This document shows, one piece after another, positions 50,217-59,537 of a stretch of 64,000 nucleotides of DNA (its first letter is position 1; each line of letters opens with the position of its first letter). The stretch comes from Nitrospira sp. UBA6493 (GTDB lineage: Bacteria; Nitrospirota; Nitrospiria; Nitrospirales; Nitrospiraceae), in assembly GCA_002435325.1 (NCBI GenBank), contig DJMJ01000032.1:1-64000 (forward strand). Direction: 5' to 3'. The translations under genes were made by a program, and so were the position numbers. The notes beneath the pieces were generated by a model. It searched no databases and had not been told where the DNA came from. It worked only from the letters and a program-made list of their open reading frames with translations.

Positions 50217-51752
50217 ATGCCCATGAGCTCGATCGAAGCGGCACTCAAAGATCTTGGCATCGAAGCCGTCAATCCGGGCAGCCACTCCGGCACAGCACAG
50301 TGGTCCGCCGACAGCACAGCCCCCTTGTTGCAGTCAATCAATCCGGCCACCGGGGAGCCCATCGCCGGAATCCAGCCTTGTTCCGCCGACGGGTACGACC
50401 GCACCGTCAACGAGTCGCTCGCGGCCTATGCGAGCTGGCGCCTGGTTCCGGCACCGAAACGCGGAGAACTGATCCGGCTGATCGGCCTGGCGCTGCGACA
50501 GTACAAGGACCAACTGGGGACGTTGGTCTCCCTCGAAGTCGGCAAGGTCAAAGCCGAGGGGGATGGCGAAGTCCAGGAAATGATCGACATGGCCGACTTC
50601 GCCGTCGGGCAGGCCCGGATGCTCTATGGCGCGACGATGCCCTCCGAGCGGCCGGCCCACCGCATGAGCGAACAGTGGCACCCCTTGGGGCCGGTCGGCC
50701 TGATCACCGCGTTTAATTTTCCCGTGGCGGTCTGGGCCTGGAATGCGTTCCTGGCCGCGATCGCCGGCGACACGGTCATCTGGAAGCCCTCCTCCAAGGC
50801 GCCGCTCTGCGCCATTGCCGTGCAACGCATCTGCAACCGCGTGATGGAGCAACAGAGCTGTGCAGGGATTTTTTCGCTCTGCATCACCGAACAGACCAGT
50901 CTCGCCGAAGCCATGGTGCAGGATAAGCGGCTGCCGCTCATCTCATTCACCGGATCGGTGGCGGTGGGACGGCGTGTCGCCTCGACCGTCGGCCGTCGGC
51001 TGGGGCGCACACTCCTCGAACTCGGCGGCAATAACGCAGTCATCGTTGATGAGACAGCCGACCTCAACCTGGCGCTGCGCGCCCTCCTCTTCGGTGCCAT
51101 AGGCACCGCCGGCCAGCGCTGCACCACCACGCGGCGGCTCTTTGTCCACGCCGCGAGGTATGACGAATTCCTCGGCAAACTGGTCAAGGCCTATAGCCAG
51201 GTTCGCATCGGCAATCCGTTGGAGCCGGACGTGCTCATGGGACCGCTCATCGATCGGGCCGCAGTGGAGGCCTATTGTGCCGCGATCGAGGAGGTCAAGA
51301 AAGAGGGCGGGCAGATCCTCTCCGGCGGACACGTGCTGAATCGTCCCGGCTACTTCGTCGAACCGACAATCGTCAGAGCGGAACCTCACTGGCCTATCGT
51401 TCAGCAAGAAACCTTTGCGCCCATTCTCTACGTGATGCCGTTTCAATCGCTCGACGAGGCGATCCGCCTCCAGAACGGCGTCCCGCAAGGTCTTTCTTCC
51501 GCCCTCTTCACCAACGATCTGCGGCACAGCGAACAGTTCCTGTCCGCATCGGGCAGCGATTGCGGCATTGCCAACATCAACATCGGCACGTCCGGCGCGG
51601 AAATCGGCGGAGCGTTCGGCGGCGAAAAAGATACGGGCGGCGGGCGGGAAGCCGGCTCGGATGCCTGGAAAGCCTACATGCGCCGCCAAACCAACACCGT
51701 CAACTGGGGCACGGATCTCCCTCTGGCACAAGGCATCACGTTCGGATCGTAG
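50217..51752 (+). CDS. Aldehyde dehydrogenase, ALDH7 (antiquitin)-like
   Basis: A 511-residue NAD-dependent aldehyde dehydrogenase closest to ALDH7/AmaB, which oxidises alpha-aminoadipate semialdehyde. WHPLGPVGLITAFNFPVAVW, ELGGNNA with the catalytic Glu and GTAGQRCTTTRRLFVH with the nucleophilic Cys (about residue 300) are characteristic. The C-terminal ALDH7-type GGEKDTGGGREAGSDAWKAYM is present. AGGGAG ends 4 nt before the ATG at 50217. Saccharopine-dehydrogenase-like upstream and VOC protein downstream suggest one pathway. Confidence 0.88.
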   Translation: MPMSSIEAALKDLGIEAVNPGSHSGTAQWSADSTAPLLQSINPATGEPIAGIQPCSADGYDRTVNESLAAYASWRLVPAPKRGELIRLIGLALRQYKDQLGTLVSLEVGKVKAEGDGEVQEMIDMADFAVGQARMLYGATMPSERPAHRMSEQWHPLGPVGLITAFNFPVAVWAWNAFLAAIAGDTVIWKPSSKAPLCAIAVQRICNRVMEQQSCAGIFSLCITEQTSLAEAMVQDKRLPLISFTGSVAVGRRVASTVGRRLGRTLLELGGNNAVIVDETADLNLALRALLFGAIGTAGQRCTTTRRLFVHAARYDEFLGKLVKAYSQVRIGNPLEPDVLMGPLIDRAAVEAYCAAIEEVKKEGGQILSGGHVLNRPGYFVEPTIVRAEPHWPIVQQETFAPILYVMPFQSLDEAIRLQNGVPQGLSSALFTNDLRHSEQFLSASGSDCGIANINIGTSGAEIGGAFGGEKDTGGGREAGSDAWKAYMRRQTNTVNWGTDLPLAQGITFGS

Positions 51753-51771
51753 CTCGACAGGAGGAACGGCC

Positions 51772-52371
51772 ATGACAGATCACAATCGGCAACTCGATGA
51801 GCTCATGGAGAAGATGGTGGCGGATTATGTCGCGCACAACAAGGCGGCAACCGTATTGAAAGAACTGCTGGACCAAGCCGGCGTCGGACTCGCACCGGTC
51901 ATCGATCACGTGACAGTCCGGACGTTTGACATCGATCACGGCGCTGCGCCGTTCGTCGCATTGGGATATGCCTACGAGGAGACCCTGGAGTACGAGGATT
52001 GGTATGCCAAGGTCTATCGGAAGACGGGGTACCCCGCCCTCTTCGTCGATCAGGCCTATCCGGACGAACGCGGCAAGACCAGCATCATTCCCGGCTGGGT
52101 CAAGAAGTTTGGCGACCGGGTCCTTCACCACATCGCCGTGCGCGTCGAAGACATCGAGAAGGCGGTTGAGCGCTTGAAAAAAGAAGGCGTGGTGTTTGCC
52201 GGAAGCATTGTGGGGAGTCGAGGCAGACAGCTCCGTCAGATTTTTTCATCGCCTGAAATGGTCGATGGCCAGCCTTTCTCCGTGCTGGAACTCGCGGAAC
52301 GGCACCGCGGCTACCAAGGGTTCTCCCCGCCGCAAGCCGACAGCCTGATGAAATCGAGCGCGTCCCGATAG
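51772..52371 (+). CDS. VOC/DUF1338-like dioxygenase-fold protein
   Basis: A 199-residue vicinal-oxygen-chelate fold protein. VIDHVTVRTFDIDHGAAPFVALGY (about 42-65, in outline) and VLHHIAVRVEDIEKA show the two VOC modules with the metal-binding His residues; an acidic ligand near LELAERHRG closes the site. The first block resembles the DUF1338/HglS enzymes that convert 2-oxoadipate to 2-hydroxyglutarate, the next step after aminoadipate is transaminated, but the chain is much shorter than HglS. AGGAGG lies 7 nt before the ATG, 19 bp after the ALDH gene. Confidence 0.6.
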   Translation: MTDHNRQLDELMEKMVADYVAHNKAATVLKELLDQAGVGLAPVIDHVTVRTFDIDHGAAPFVALGYAYEETLEYEDWYAKVYRKTGYPALFVDQAYPDERGKTSIIPGWVKKFGDRVLHHIAVRVEDIEKAVERLKKEGVVFAGSIVGSRGRQLRQIFSSPEMVDGQPFSVLELAERHRGYQGFSPPQADSLMKSSASR

Positions 52372-52390
52372 CCTGACCACGCTCTCTCGC

Positions 52391-52963
52391 TTACGGACGG
52401 CCGGCGCCTCTGGTGAAACAATCCATCGTGTGATTGTTCACGAGCCCGCACGCCTGCAAGTAGGCGTAAATGATCGTGCTGCCGACGAAGCGGAACCCGC
52501 GCTTTTTGAGGTCCTTGGACAATGTGTCGCTCACCGGGCTCGTGGAAGGAATCTCCTTCATCCGTTTCCAGCGATTGACGATCGGCTCCCCGCCGACGAA
52601 CGACCAGACATAGGCATCGAACGAGCCGAATTCCTTCTGCACCGACAGGAAAGCCTGCGCGTTGCCGACCGCCGAGTCAATCTTGAGCCGGTTGCGAATG
52701 ATATCGGGACTCTTCAGCAGCGCCGCTTTCGTCCTGGCCGTGAACTTCGCCACCTTGTTCGGATCAAACCCGGCGAACGCTTTTCGATAGCCTGCCCGCT
52801 TCCGCAGGACGGTGTCCCACGTCAGCCCCGCCTGCGCGCCTTCGAGCACCAGCATCTCGAAATGCTTCCGGTCACGATGAACCGGCTTGCCCCATTCCCT
52901 GTCGTGATAGCGAATCATGTGCGGCTTGTCGCCGGCCCAACTGCACCGTTGCCTCTCGGTCAT
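52391..52963 (-). CDS. tag: DNA-3-methyladenine glycosylase I
   Basis: A 190-residue Tag glycosylase, which removes 3-methyladenine from DNA. The zinc-binding Cys7, His20 and the C-terminal His/Cys in NNHTMDCFTR, the catalytic Glu in LEGAQAGLTW, and helix-hairpin-helix features are as expected. It lies convergent to the VOC gene. Base repair is constitutive in most relatives; nothing here suggests adaptation control. Confidence 0.93.
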   Translation of the reverse strand: MTERQRCSWAGDKPHMIRYHDREWGKPVHRDRKHFEMLVLEGAQAGLTWDTVLRKRAGYRKAFAGFDPNKVAKFTARTKAALLKSPDIIRNRLKIDSAVGNAQAFLSVQKEFGSFDAYVWSFVGGEPIVNRWKRMKEIPSTSPVSDTLSKDLKKRGFRFVGSTIIYAYLQACGLVNNHTMDCFTRGAGRP

Positions 52964-52992
52964 CCCGTCACCCCCTTCTCCTCAGAGCCCGG

Positions 52993-53424
52993 TCACCGGC
53001 TCCGACTGTGAACCGCGCCTTCGACACCGATCCACCACTTGGGTTTCATGCGTCCAAAGTCTGTACGCACATGCCGGCGGAGTGCGCGTTTGGAATCGAG
53101 CACCACCGGCCCTTGAGGGCTGCGCCAGAACACGACCCAATGCCAGCACGGAGGGCCCTTCGCACGATGCCACTTCATGGCAAGGAGTGCCACATCAGGC
53201 AAACCCTGCCAGGAATCAAACGGCGCTTCCTGCCTTGTCGCGCGGAGGCGGTAATGCTTCAGTAATGCCCGCACCTGCTGCGTATCGGACCAAAGACGGC
53301 TGTCATCGACGTTAATACCCAGCCGATTCGCGACCAGCCTGGCATGTGAGTAGGTCACGCCCGCCAGCTTGGCCACGCTGGCGACGCCGCAGCCGGTCCG
53401 GTCGAGTTGCACCACCGGCTTCAT
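52993..53424 (-). CDS. C39-like cysteine peptidase domain protein
   Basis: A 143-residue protein with a papain-like C39 pattern: VQLDRTGCGVAS with Gln6 and nucleophile Cys12, His95 in CWHWVVF and Asp110 in VVLDSK. C39 domains cut leader peptides at GG sites in exporters, but here there is no transporter. It overlaps the GNAT gene by 4 bp; such C39-GNAT pairs also occur as fusions, with unknown function. Confidence 0.7.
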   Translation of the reverse strand: MKPVVQLDRTGCGVASVAKLAGVTYSHARLVANRLGINVDDSRLWSDTQQVRALLKHYRLRATRQEAPFDSWQGLPDVALLAMKWHRAKGPPCWHWVVFWRSPQGPVVLDSKRALRRHVRTDFGRMKPKWWIGVEGAVHSRSR

Positions 53425-53900
53425 GACAGCTCCAGCTTCAACTTGCGACCGCCAGAAATGCTGAACCCTTCGCGCTGATAGAACGCCAGCGTCCGGTCAA
53501 ATGTCGGGAGCGGCGGAGTCGTCACCTCCAGCCTCCGCCAGTTTCGCGCCCGCCCAAGCCGTCGCGCCTGTTCCAGCAACGCCGCACCCACTCCCTTCGA
53601 GCGATGTGGCGGCCGCACATAGAACTCCGGAATCGTGCCATACACCCCTTCGGTATAGAGCGCATAGCTCTGATACAGCGCCAGAAAGCCGACCGGCTCC
53701 GCTCCCGCTTCTTCGCGCGCGAGCAACACCGTATACAGACCGTCTTTCAGCCACGAGCGGGCGCGAATCACCGTATCCTCGTGGTGAAATCCAAAGGCTT
53801 GTTCATTGAGCGCGGCCATAATCTCATGGAGCAATTCCCCCACCAGCGTCGCGACGACTTCTGCATCCTCAGGCCTGGCCTGAACAATCTGCATGGACAT
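53421..53900 (-). CDS. GNAT family N-acetyltransferase
   Basis: A 159-residue acetyltransferase. The acetyl-CoA-binding motif A is FYVRPPHRSKGVGAALL (R/Q-x-x-G-x-G/A reads RSKGVGA), and AFYQREGFSIS is the closing motif. The gene is coupled to the C39-like gene (4-bp overlap) and lies 3 bp after the RBBP9-like hydrolase gene. Its substrate is not known. Confidence 0.85.
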   Translation of the reverse strand: MSMQIVQARPEDAEVVATLVGELLHEIMAALNEQAFGFHHEDTVIRARSWLKDGLYTVLLAREEAGAEPVGFLALYQSYALYTEGVYGTIPEFYVRPPHRSKGVGAALLEQARRLGRARNWRRLEVTTPPLPTFDRTLAFYQREGFSISGGRKLKLELS

Positions 53901-53903
53901 CGG

Positions 53904-54434
53904 TTACCCCGCGAGCGACTGAAACAACGCGTAGCCCTCAGGCCATTCGCCGAAACCGCTATCGACATTGATGTGCCCGGCTTCGCCGATATCCACCAAC
54001 CGGCTGCCCCAGGCCGTCGCACAGCACCGGGCGAAGACCGATGATCCAAACGGATCGTTCGCACTCGTGACCACGAGAGAGGGAAACCGGAGAAGCTGCA
54101 TCGGCACTGGCGTGAAGCCCCTGGCCGTGGGCGGGAAACTGGGGTTGCCCGGTTCGGGAATCGCGACCAGAAATGCGCCGCGAATCGCGGCGGTGGACTG
54201 ACCAGCCCAATGGGCCACGAGCAGACAGGCCAGGCTATGCGGCACCAGCAGCGGAGGCACCGGACTATCCAGGACCGCTTCGTCCAACACGCGGGCCCAT
54301 TCTTCGCAGACCGGCGCATCCCACTGGCCGAACTCGACCCTCCGCCACGCAGGATGGCGAGCCTCCCAGAGGGTTTGCCAATGTCCTGGCCCGGAATTGC
54401 CGAAGCCCGGCAGTACCAGAACGGGGATCTCCAT
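53904..54434 (-). CDS. RBBP9/YdeN-like serine hydrolase
   Basis: A 176-residue small alpha/beta hydrolase. VLVLPGFGNSGPGHWQTLWE (about 4-23) is the N-terminal signature of the RBBP9 family; the nucleophile Ser is in VPHSLACLL, an Asp in NDPFG and the His in AGHINV. The start at 54434 lies 10 bp after the stop of the methyltransferase frame. Homologues have been seen near regulatory or toxin genes, but no role is established. Confidence 0.85.
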   Translation of the reverse strand: MEIPVLVLPGFGNSGPGHWQTLWEARHPAWRRVEFGQWDAPVCEEWARVLDEAVLDSPVPPLLVPHSLACLLVAHWAGQSTAAIRGAFLVAIPEPGNPSFPPTARGFTPVPMQLLRFPSLVVTSANDPFGSSVFARCCATAWGSRLVDIGEAGHINVDSGFGEWPEGYALFQSLAG

Positions 54435-54444
54435 CACCACAGAC

Positions 54445-55246
54445 TCACTCGGACCTCTTGCGTCCCATGACCGCCACCGTCGCATAATAAACCGCCTGGC
54501 TCTGCGGATCCTGCGCAAAGCGACAATAGCCCTCCACATCCGATTCCGTTACCAGTCCGGTCGCCAGATACTTGTCGCGAAGCTGCTCGGCAGACATTGC
54601 CATCACCCTTGCCATGCCGGACCCGCCGGAAGACCATGGCGCATCGAACTCCATCGCAAGATCATGCAGCCCCCGCGCTTGGAGCAGCGGCAGCAGCTTC
54701 AGCCCCAAAGCATAGTCCATTCCCCGGGTCTCGTACATAAATTGGATCGCCTGATTGATTTTCCGGACCGACGCCAATTGCGCGGCATCACCGGCGATAC
54801 CGCGAGAAGCGGAAAAGTCCGGCTCCTCCAGCACAAGCCAGCCGCCCGGCTTGAGCGCCGCCAGCATCGCCGAGAGCGCCACCTCGTAATCCGGCAAGTG
54901 GATGAGCACATAGCGCGCGTGGACGAGATCGAACGAGTCCGCGGACAACGGCACCGTTCGGATATCAGCCTGGCGGATTTCGACGTGAGGCGGAAGTTGA
55001 GCGGAAAGAAACTTCGTCGAGAGATCGACCGCGCAGACCTGCCCGGATGGGCCGACCCTGTCGGCCATCCAGCGCATCACCGAGCCGGCACCAGGCCCCA
55101 CTTCGAGGCAGCGCCACCCGGCCCGTCAGCCCGGTTGCCCCCAACCGTCTGCGGCTCGCCGGATCACACTCCCGTTCGATCGACCGGAGCCGCTCAATTT
55201 CACGTAGATCCCCGGCAGAGGTAAAGACATATTCCGGCTGACTCAT
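54445..55246 (-). pseudogene. Class I SAM methyltransferase split by a frameshift
   Basis: The N-terminus MSQPEYVFTSAGDLREIERL starts at 55246 and reads to about residue 42 (GATGLT). The rest of the enzyme follows in another frame: GWRCLEVGPGAGSVMRWMAD is the SAM-binding motif I. The frames can be joined by removing one G within the run read as ACGGGCCGGG (plus strand 55117-55126); 802 bp minus 1 gives 266 codons plus stop. The remaining domain is intact (motif LEEPDF, DLVHARYVLIHLPD). It is either a recent pseudogene or a sequencing error in a GC-rich run. Confidence 0.75.
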
Positions 55247-55319
55247 CCCAAAGCCTTATGTGGATGCAAGCAATCCGCGCAGCAACGAGAAACCGTTGGC
55301 TGTGCAACCAGTCTTCAGA

Positions 55320-55700
55320 CTATTCCAACTTCGTAAAACAACGACCTCCGGAAGCCGCCTCCAGCCGGCGGCAGGTCAGCACGCGCGTGGACCCGGACGC
55401 ATCGTTCTTGATCTGCACCACATACGAGTGGCCGCGGGCACATTCGACATTCCAGAAGGCATTGCCCTTCCCGTCCTCGCCCTGGAAAAACGTCCGCGCC
55501 ACTGTCCGGCAGGGCTGGCCGCTGCTTTCCACGAGAACGGCGAGCGCCTCGCTACGATCCACCTCGGACATGGCAACCAGCCGATCCTGCGCCGGATTGG
55601 CCCAGACGAAGGAGGCCGAAGCCAAGCCAGCCGTCAGCATCAGGATGACCGCCGGCCATCGGCTCCATCTTGCGAAATGTGCTGGATGTGCGCTCGACAT
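55320..55700 (-). CDS. Small exported protein, unknown
   Basis: A 126-residue protein with a signal peptide (about 14-34, WPAVILMLTAGLASASFVWA). The mature part has three cysteines (in QPCRTV, VECARG and the C-terminal LTCRRLEAASGGRC pair) that may form disulfides. GHSYVVQIKNDASGSTRVLTC suggests a small beta sheet. No ribosome site is seen at the ATG. It follows prfC's neighbour without clear co-transcription. Confidence 0.6.
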   Translation of the reverse strand: MSSAHPAHFARWSRWPAVILMLTAGLASASFVWANPAQDRLVAMSEVDRSEALAVLVESSGQPCRTVARTFFQGEDGKGNAFWNVECARGHSYVVQIKNDASGSTRVLTCRRLEAASGGRCFTKLE

Positions 55701-55737
55701 ATCTACAGGGCGATACGCTTGACGCGCCGCGCGCCGG

Positions 55738-57342
55738 CTAGCCCATATCTTTCAAGATATGGTCGGGATTGCGGTCGCGGGCGATGTTCTTCATCACCTG
55801 ATCGGCGAACAGCACGACGATGCGGCCGCGGTGATCTTTCACGATCATGGAATTGGAGGGCAGCTTGAACGTGGTCACGTCGCCTTCCAGCCAGGCGCTG
55901 CAGGAGTAGGACAGGACATCCAGCACCGTCTCAACTCGATATTCTTCGCGCAGCCGGTATTGCAAGACTTCGAACTGCAGCCGCCCGACCGCCGCCACCA
56001 AGGACTCCAGATCGTTGAGGCTCCGGAGAATCTGGACCGTTCCCTCCTGCGCCATCTGCTCCATCCCCTTGTCGAACGACTTCCGCTTGCCCACGTCGCT
56101 GGGACGGATGCGTGCGAAAATCTCCGGCTGAAATTGCGGCAGGGGCTTGAAGTTGAACCCGCCTCCCACGGAAATCGTGTCGCCGATTGCGAAGAGACCG
56201 GGATTGATGATGCCGATGATATCGCCGGGATAGGCTTCTTCCACCGTGCTTCGGGTTTGCGCCACCATGCTATGGGGGCGCGAGAGCCGCACCTCGCGGT
56301 TCAAGCGGTGGTGCTTCACCACCATGTCGCGCTCGAACCGGCCTGAGCAGACCCGCAGGAATGCCGTGCTGTCGCGATGCTTCGGGTTCATATTCGCCTG
56401 CAGCTTGAAGACATAGGCGCTGAACGGCGTGTCGATCGGATCCACCGACACTTCCGTGCCATCCGGGCGATCGGCCAACCGGGCGCCAGGCGAGGGCGCC
56501 AGATCCACAAAGGCGTCCAGAAAACTCTCGATGCCGAAATTCGTGAGGGCGGAGGCAAAAAATACCGGCGTCACGTCGCCCTGCAGGAACTGCTCGCGCG
56601 AGAACGGGTTGCCCGCGATCTCGATCAACTCCAGATCGTGCTGCACCTGCGCCATCACCTCATCGGACACACGCCCGCTCCGTGCCAGCTCGTCGAACAT
56701 CAGAGTATCCACATTCACCTTCGTCGCCCCGCCCGGCGCCGTGCGGCTGAACAGCTGCACCCGGTTGTCGCTGCGGTTCACAATCCCGGCGAACTCGCTG
56801 CCGGATCCGATCGGCCAATTGATCGCGCTCGCATGGATGCTCAAAGCCTGCTCGACTTCGGTCATGAGGTCCAGCGGCGGCCGCCCCGGCAGGTCCATTT
56901 TATTGATCAACGTCAGCACGGGAATGCGGCGCAGACGGCAGACCGCGAACAGCTTGCGGGTCTGCGTCTCCACGCCTTTGGCCGCGTCGATCACCATGAT
57001 GGCGCTGTCCGCCGCCGTCAGCGTGCGATAGGTGTCTTCGGAAAAGTCCTGGTGTCCCGGGGTATCGAGCAGGTTGATGACGGCATTCTTATAGTTGAAT
57101 TGCATGGCCGAGGCGGTGATCGAAATCCCGCGCTCCTGTTCCATGCCCATCCAATCCGAGGCGGCAACCTTGCCGCCCTTGCGTCCCCGGACCATGCCCG
57201 CCGTGCGAATCATGCCGGAATAGAGCAGCAGTTTTTCCGTCAGCGTGGTTTTCCCCGCATCCGGATGGCTGATAATGGCAAAGGTCCGCCGTTGCGCGGT
57301 CGCAGCGGCAAGTTCACCGTGAAGTGTCGCGTCGGTATTCAT
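55738..57342 (-). CDS. prfC: Peptide chain release factor 3
   Basis: A 534-residue GTPase that recycles RF1 and RF2. G1 is ISHPDAGKTT, G3 DTPGHQDFSEDTYR, G4 NKMD, and the C-terminal domain III has the RF3 hallmark (LQYRLREEYRVETVLDVL). The start at 57342 matches the usual N-terminus; a seven-codon longer form has no support. RF3 is found in only some bacteria. No ribosome site is visible. Confidence 0.95.
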   Translation of the reverse strand: MNTDATLHGELAAATAQRRTFAIISHPDAGKTTLTEKLLLYSGMIRTAGMVRGRKGGKVAASDWMGMEQERGISITASAMQFNYKNAVINLLDTPGHQDFSEDTYRTLTAADSAIMVIDAAKGVETQTRKLFAVCRLRRIPVLTLINKMDLPGRPPLDLMTEVEQALSIHASAINWPIGSGSEFAGIVNRSDNRVQLFSRTAPGGATKVNVDTLMFDELARSGRVSDEVMAQVQHDLELIEIAGNPFSREQFLQGDVTPVFFASALTNFGIESFLDAFVDLAPSPGARLADRPDGTEVSVDPIDTPFSAYVFKLQANMNPKHRDSTAFLRVCSGRFERDMVVKHHRLNREVRLSRPHSMVAQTRSTVEEAYPGDIIGIINPGLFAIGDTISVGGGFNFKPLPQFQPEIFARIRPSDVGKRKSFDKGMEQMAQEGTVQILRSLNDLESLVAAVGRLQFEVLQYRLREEYRVETVLDVLSYSCSAWLEGDVTTFKLPSNSMIVKDHRGRIVVLFADQVMKNIARDRNPDHILKDMG

Positions 57343-57454
57343 AGTGGGTGGGCAATATACCACACCAAGAGGGTGACTGCGCCAGACGAGCAGCCTTAGC
57401 CGGAAGGAGAAGGCTTATGCGCCCGATCACTCGCACTGCCGGGGAAGACCCTGT

Positions 57455-58282
57455 ATGATGCCGCTCGGCAGGTTTCCCCGCATAGCAATCGAGACCATGA
57501 TGTCCCGAACGTCTCTCCGTATCGCCTTTCTGCACCTGGCGCCGCTTCCCGGCCGGATTGCCCATAACCGCCGGCTCATCGAAGCCGCCGTCTCGACGGC
57601 CGCGGAAGCCGGTGCCACCTGGATCCTCACGCCGGAACTCGCGGTCTGCGGCTATACCTTTGCCGATCAAATCGGAGTCGAGTGGATCGAACCCCAGCCG
57701 GATCCCTGGATGACGCACATGTGCCGGCTGGCGGCGCAATGGCGCGTCACGCTCTTCCTATCCCATCCGGAGCGCGACCGCCAGACGAAACAGCTGCACA
57801 ATTCCCTATTCGTCATCACGCCGGACGGGACCATTACCGGAGCCCATCGGAAAATCAACGCCCTGCGGGTTGGTTCGGAAGCCTGGTCGACGCCGGGCCT
57901 GGAGGCGATCCCCGTCGCAGCGCCGCCGCTGGAACGCGTGGGCCTCCTCATTTGCGCCGATGCCTATTCGCCGGGAATCGCCGAGAATCTCCGACGGCAG
58001 GGGGCCGGCCTACTGGTCTCGGCAGCTGCGTGGGCGCCGGGATTTCACGGCCCGAACGGCGAATGGGAGCGCTGCACCAAAGACACCGGCCTTCCCTTGC
58101 TCGTATGCAACCGGACCGGGCCGGATATCACGTTGGATTTCACCAAGGCCGAAAGCGTCGTGGCGAAAAACGGCCGGCGGCTGCTCTCCATGAGCGCGGC
58201 GCGCTCCACGATGTTCCTCATTGAGTGGGATCTGCGTCTGCAAGACCTGGCGGCGCCGTCATACCAGCGGATCGATCTGTGA
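57455..58282 (+). CDS. Carbon-nitrogen hydrolase (nitrilase superfamily)
   Basis: A 275-residue nitrilase-fold amidase. The catalytic triad is Glu61 in TPELAVCGY, Lys133 in HRKINAL and Cys167 in LLICADAYSP. GGGGAAG lies 7 nt before the ATG at 57455, while the conserved core begins at residue 21 (LRIAFLHLAP), so a start at 57497 is also possible. The exact amide or nitrile substrate cannot be told. It is divergent from prfC. Confidence 0.88.
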   Translation: MMPLGRFPRIAIETMMSRTSLRIAFLHLAPLPGRIAHNRRLIEAAVSTAAEAGATWILTPELAVCGYTFADQIGVEWIEPQPDPWMTHMCRLAAQWRVTLFLSHPERDRQTKQLHNSLFVITPDGTITGAHRKINALRVGSEAWSTPGLEAIPVAAPPLERVGLLICADAYSPGIAENLRRQGAGLLVSAAAWAPGFHGPNGEWERCTKDTGLPLLVCNRTGPDITLDFTKAESVVAKNGRRLLSMSAARSTMFLIEWDLRLQDLAAPSYQRIDL

Positions 58283-58367
58283 CACCAGCCAATCAGAATA
58301 CCGTAACAGTGAGACCATAGCGGGAGGTACGGGGCATGACCGGATCACGACCGGCGGCGGGCTGATC

Positions 58368-59384
58368 TTACTTGTACCCGCCGGGATTCGAACTCTGCCA
58401 GCGCCAGGCGTCGGCGCACATGGAGGCCAGGCCTCGCTCGGCACGCCAGCCCAGCAGGTCGAAGGCCTTCTTCGGATCCGCGTAGCAGGCGGCAATGTCG
58501 CCGGGTCGCCGGGCGGCGATCTTATACGGCACCGAGCGCCCGCTGGCCGTTTCAAACGCCTTCACAATGTCCAGCACGCTGTAGCCGGTGCCCGTGCCGA
58601 GATTCACCGTCAGCAACGTGTCCGCCCCTTTGCAACGCGCCAGCGCGTCGAGCGCCTTGAGATGGCCGAGCGCCAGGTCCACCACATGAATGTAGTCCCG
58701 CACCCCGGTCCCGTCTTGCGTCGCGTAATCATTGCCCCACACGTTGAGAAACTCGCGCCGCCCCACCGCCACCTGGGTGACGAAGGGCAGCAGATTGTTC
58801 GGGATACCCTGCGGATCCTCCCCGATCAACCCGCTGGCATGAGCCCCCACCGGATTGAAGTAGCGCAGAATGCCGAGCCGCCAGGAAGGATCGCTCCGGT
58901 GCAGATCGCGCAGCATCTCCTCGATCATCAGCTTCGAGCGCCCGTATGGATTGGTTGCGGAAAGCGGATGGTCCTCGGTGAGCGGCACCCGCTGCGGATC
59001 GCCGTACACGGTAGCGGACGAACTGAATATCAGCGTCTTCACCCCGCAGTCGCCCATCGCCTCCAGCAGCCGCAGGGTGCCGGTCACATTGTTGTCGTAG
59101 TAGGCCAGCGGCTGTTCGACTGATTCTCCCACCGCCTTGAGGCCGGCAAAATGGATCACCGCCCGGGCCCCGCTCTCGCGCAAGGCCGCCACCAATGCGG
59201 CACGATCACGAATATCGCCCCGGACCAGCCGCAGCGATTTCCCGGTGATGCGCTCCACTCGCGCCAGCGCTTCGGGATGGCTGTTGCAGAAGTTGTCGAA
59301 TACGGTGACCGCATGGCCCGCGTTCAAGAGTTCCACGCAGGTATGCGATCCGATATAGCCCGCACCGCCGGTGACCAAAATCAT
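58368..59384 (-). CDS. galE: UDP-glucose 4-epimerase
   Basis: A 338-residue GalE. TGGAGYIG (5-12) is the NAD loop, YGDPQRVP and the YGRSK motif (catalytic Tyr and Lys) form the active site, and YFNPVGAHASGLIGEDP the sugar-binding part. It supplies UDP-galactose for cell-surface polysaccharides. The start at 59384 follows AGGGG; longer in-frame starts are not supported. It is not next to other polysaccharide genes. Confidence 0.95.
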   Translation of the reverse strand: MILVTGGAGYIGSHTCVELLNAGHAVTVFDNFCNSHPEALARVERITGKSLRLVRGDIRDRAALVAALRESGARAVIHFAGLKAVGESVEQPLAYYDNNVTGTLRLLEAMGDCGVKTLIFSSSATVYGDPQRVPLTEDHPLSATNPYGRSKLMIEEMLRDLHRSDPSWRLGILRYFNPVGAHASGLIGEDPQGIPNNLLPFVTQVAVGRREFLNVWGNDYATQDGTGVRDYIHVVDLALGHLKALDALARCKGADTLLTVNLGTGTGYSVLDIVKAFETASGRSVPYKIAARRPGDIAACYADPKKAFDLLGWRAERGLASMCADAWRWQSSNPGGYK

Positions 59385-59537
59385 GAGCCCCTGCCTCATA
59401 AAAGGTTGCACGTTCGAAGCATGATGCGTGAGCTGAAGCCTATCGAGATGGAACGACAGGGTCAATCAATCTCGCAACTTCTTCCATCCACATGAAGTGA
59501 TTGTCAAACAGGCCCATGCTGTGGTTTCATCGTTCGC

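Noticed and set aside
58378..58410. GTTCGAATCC-like T-arm on the minus strand
   Set aside because: It encodes the QSSNPGGYK end of GalE, and no acceptor or anticodon arm can be built around it.
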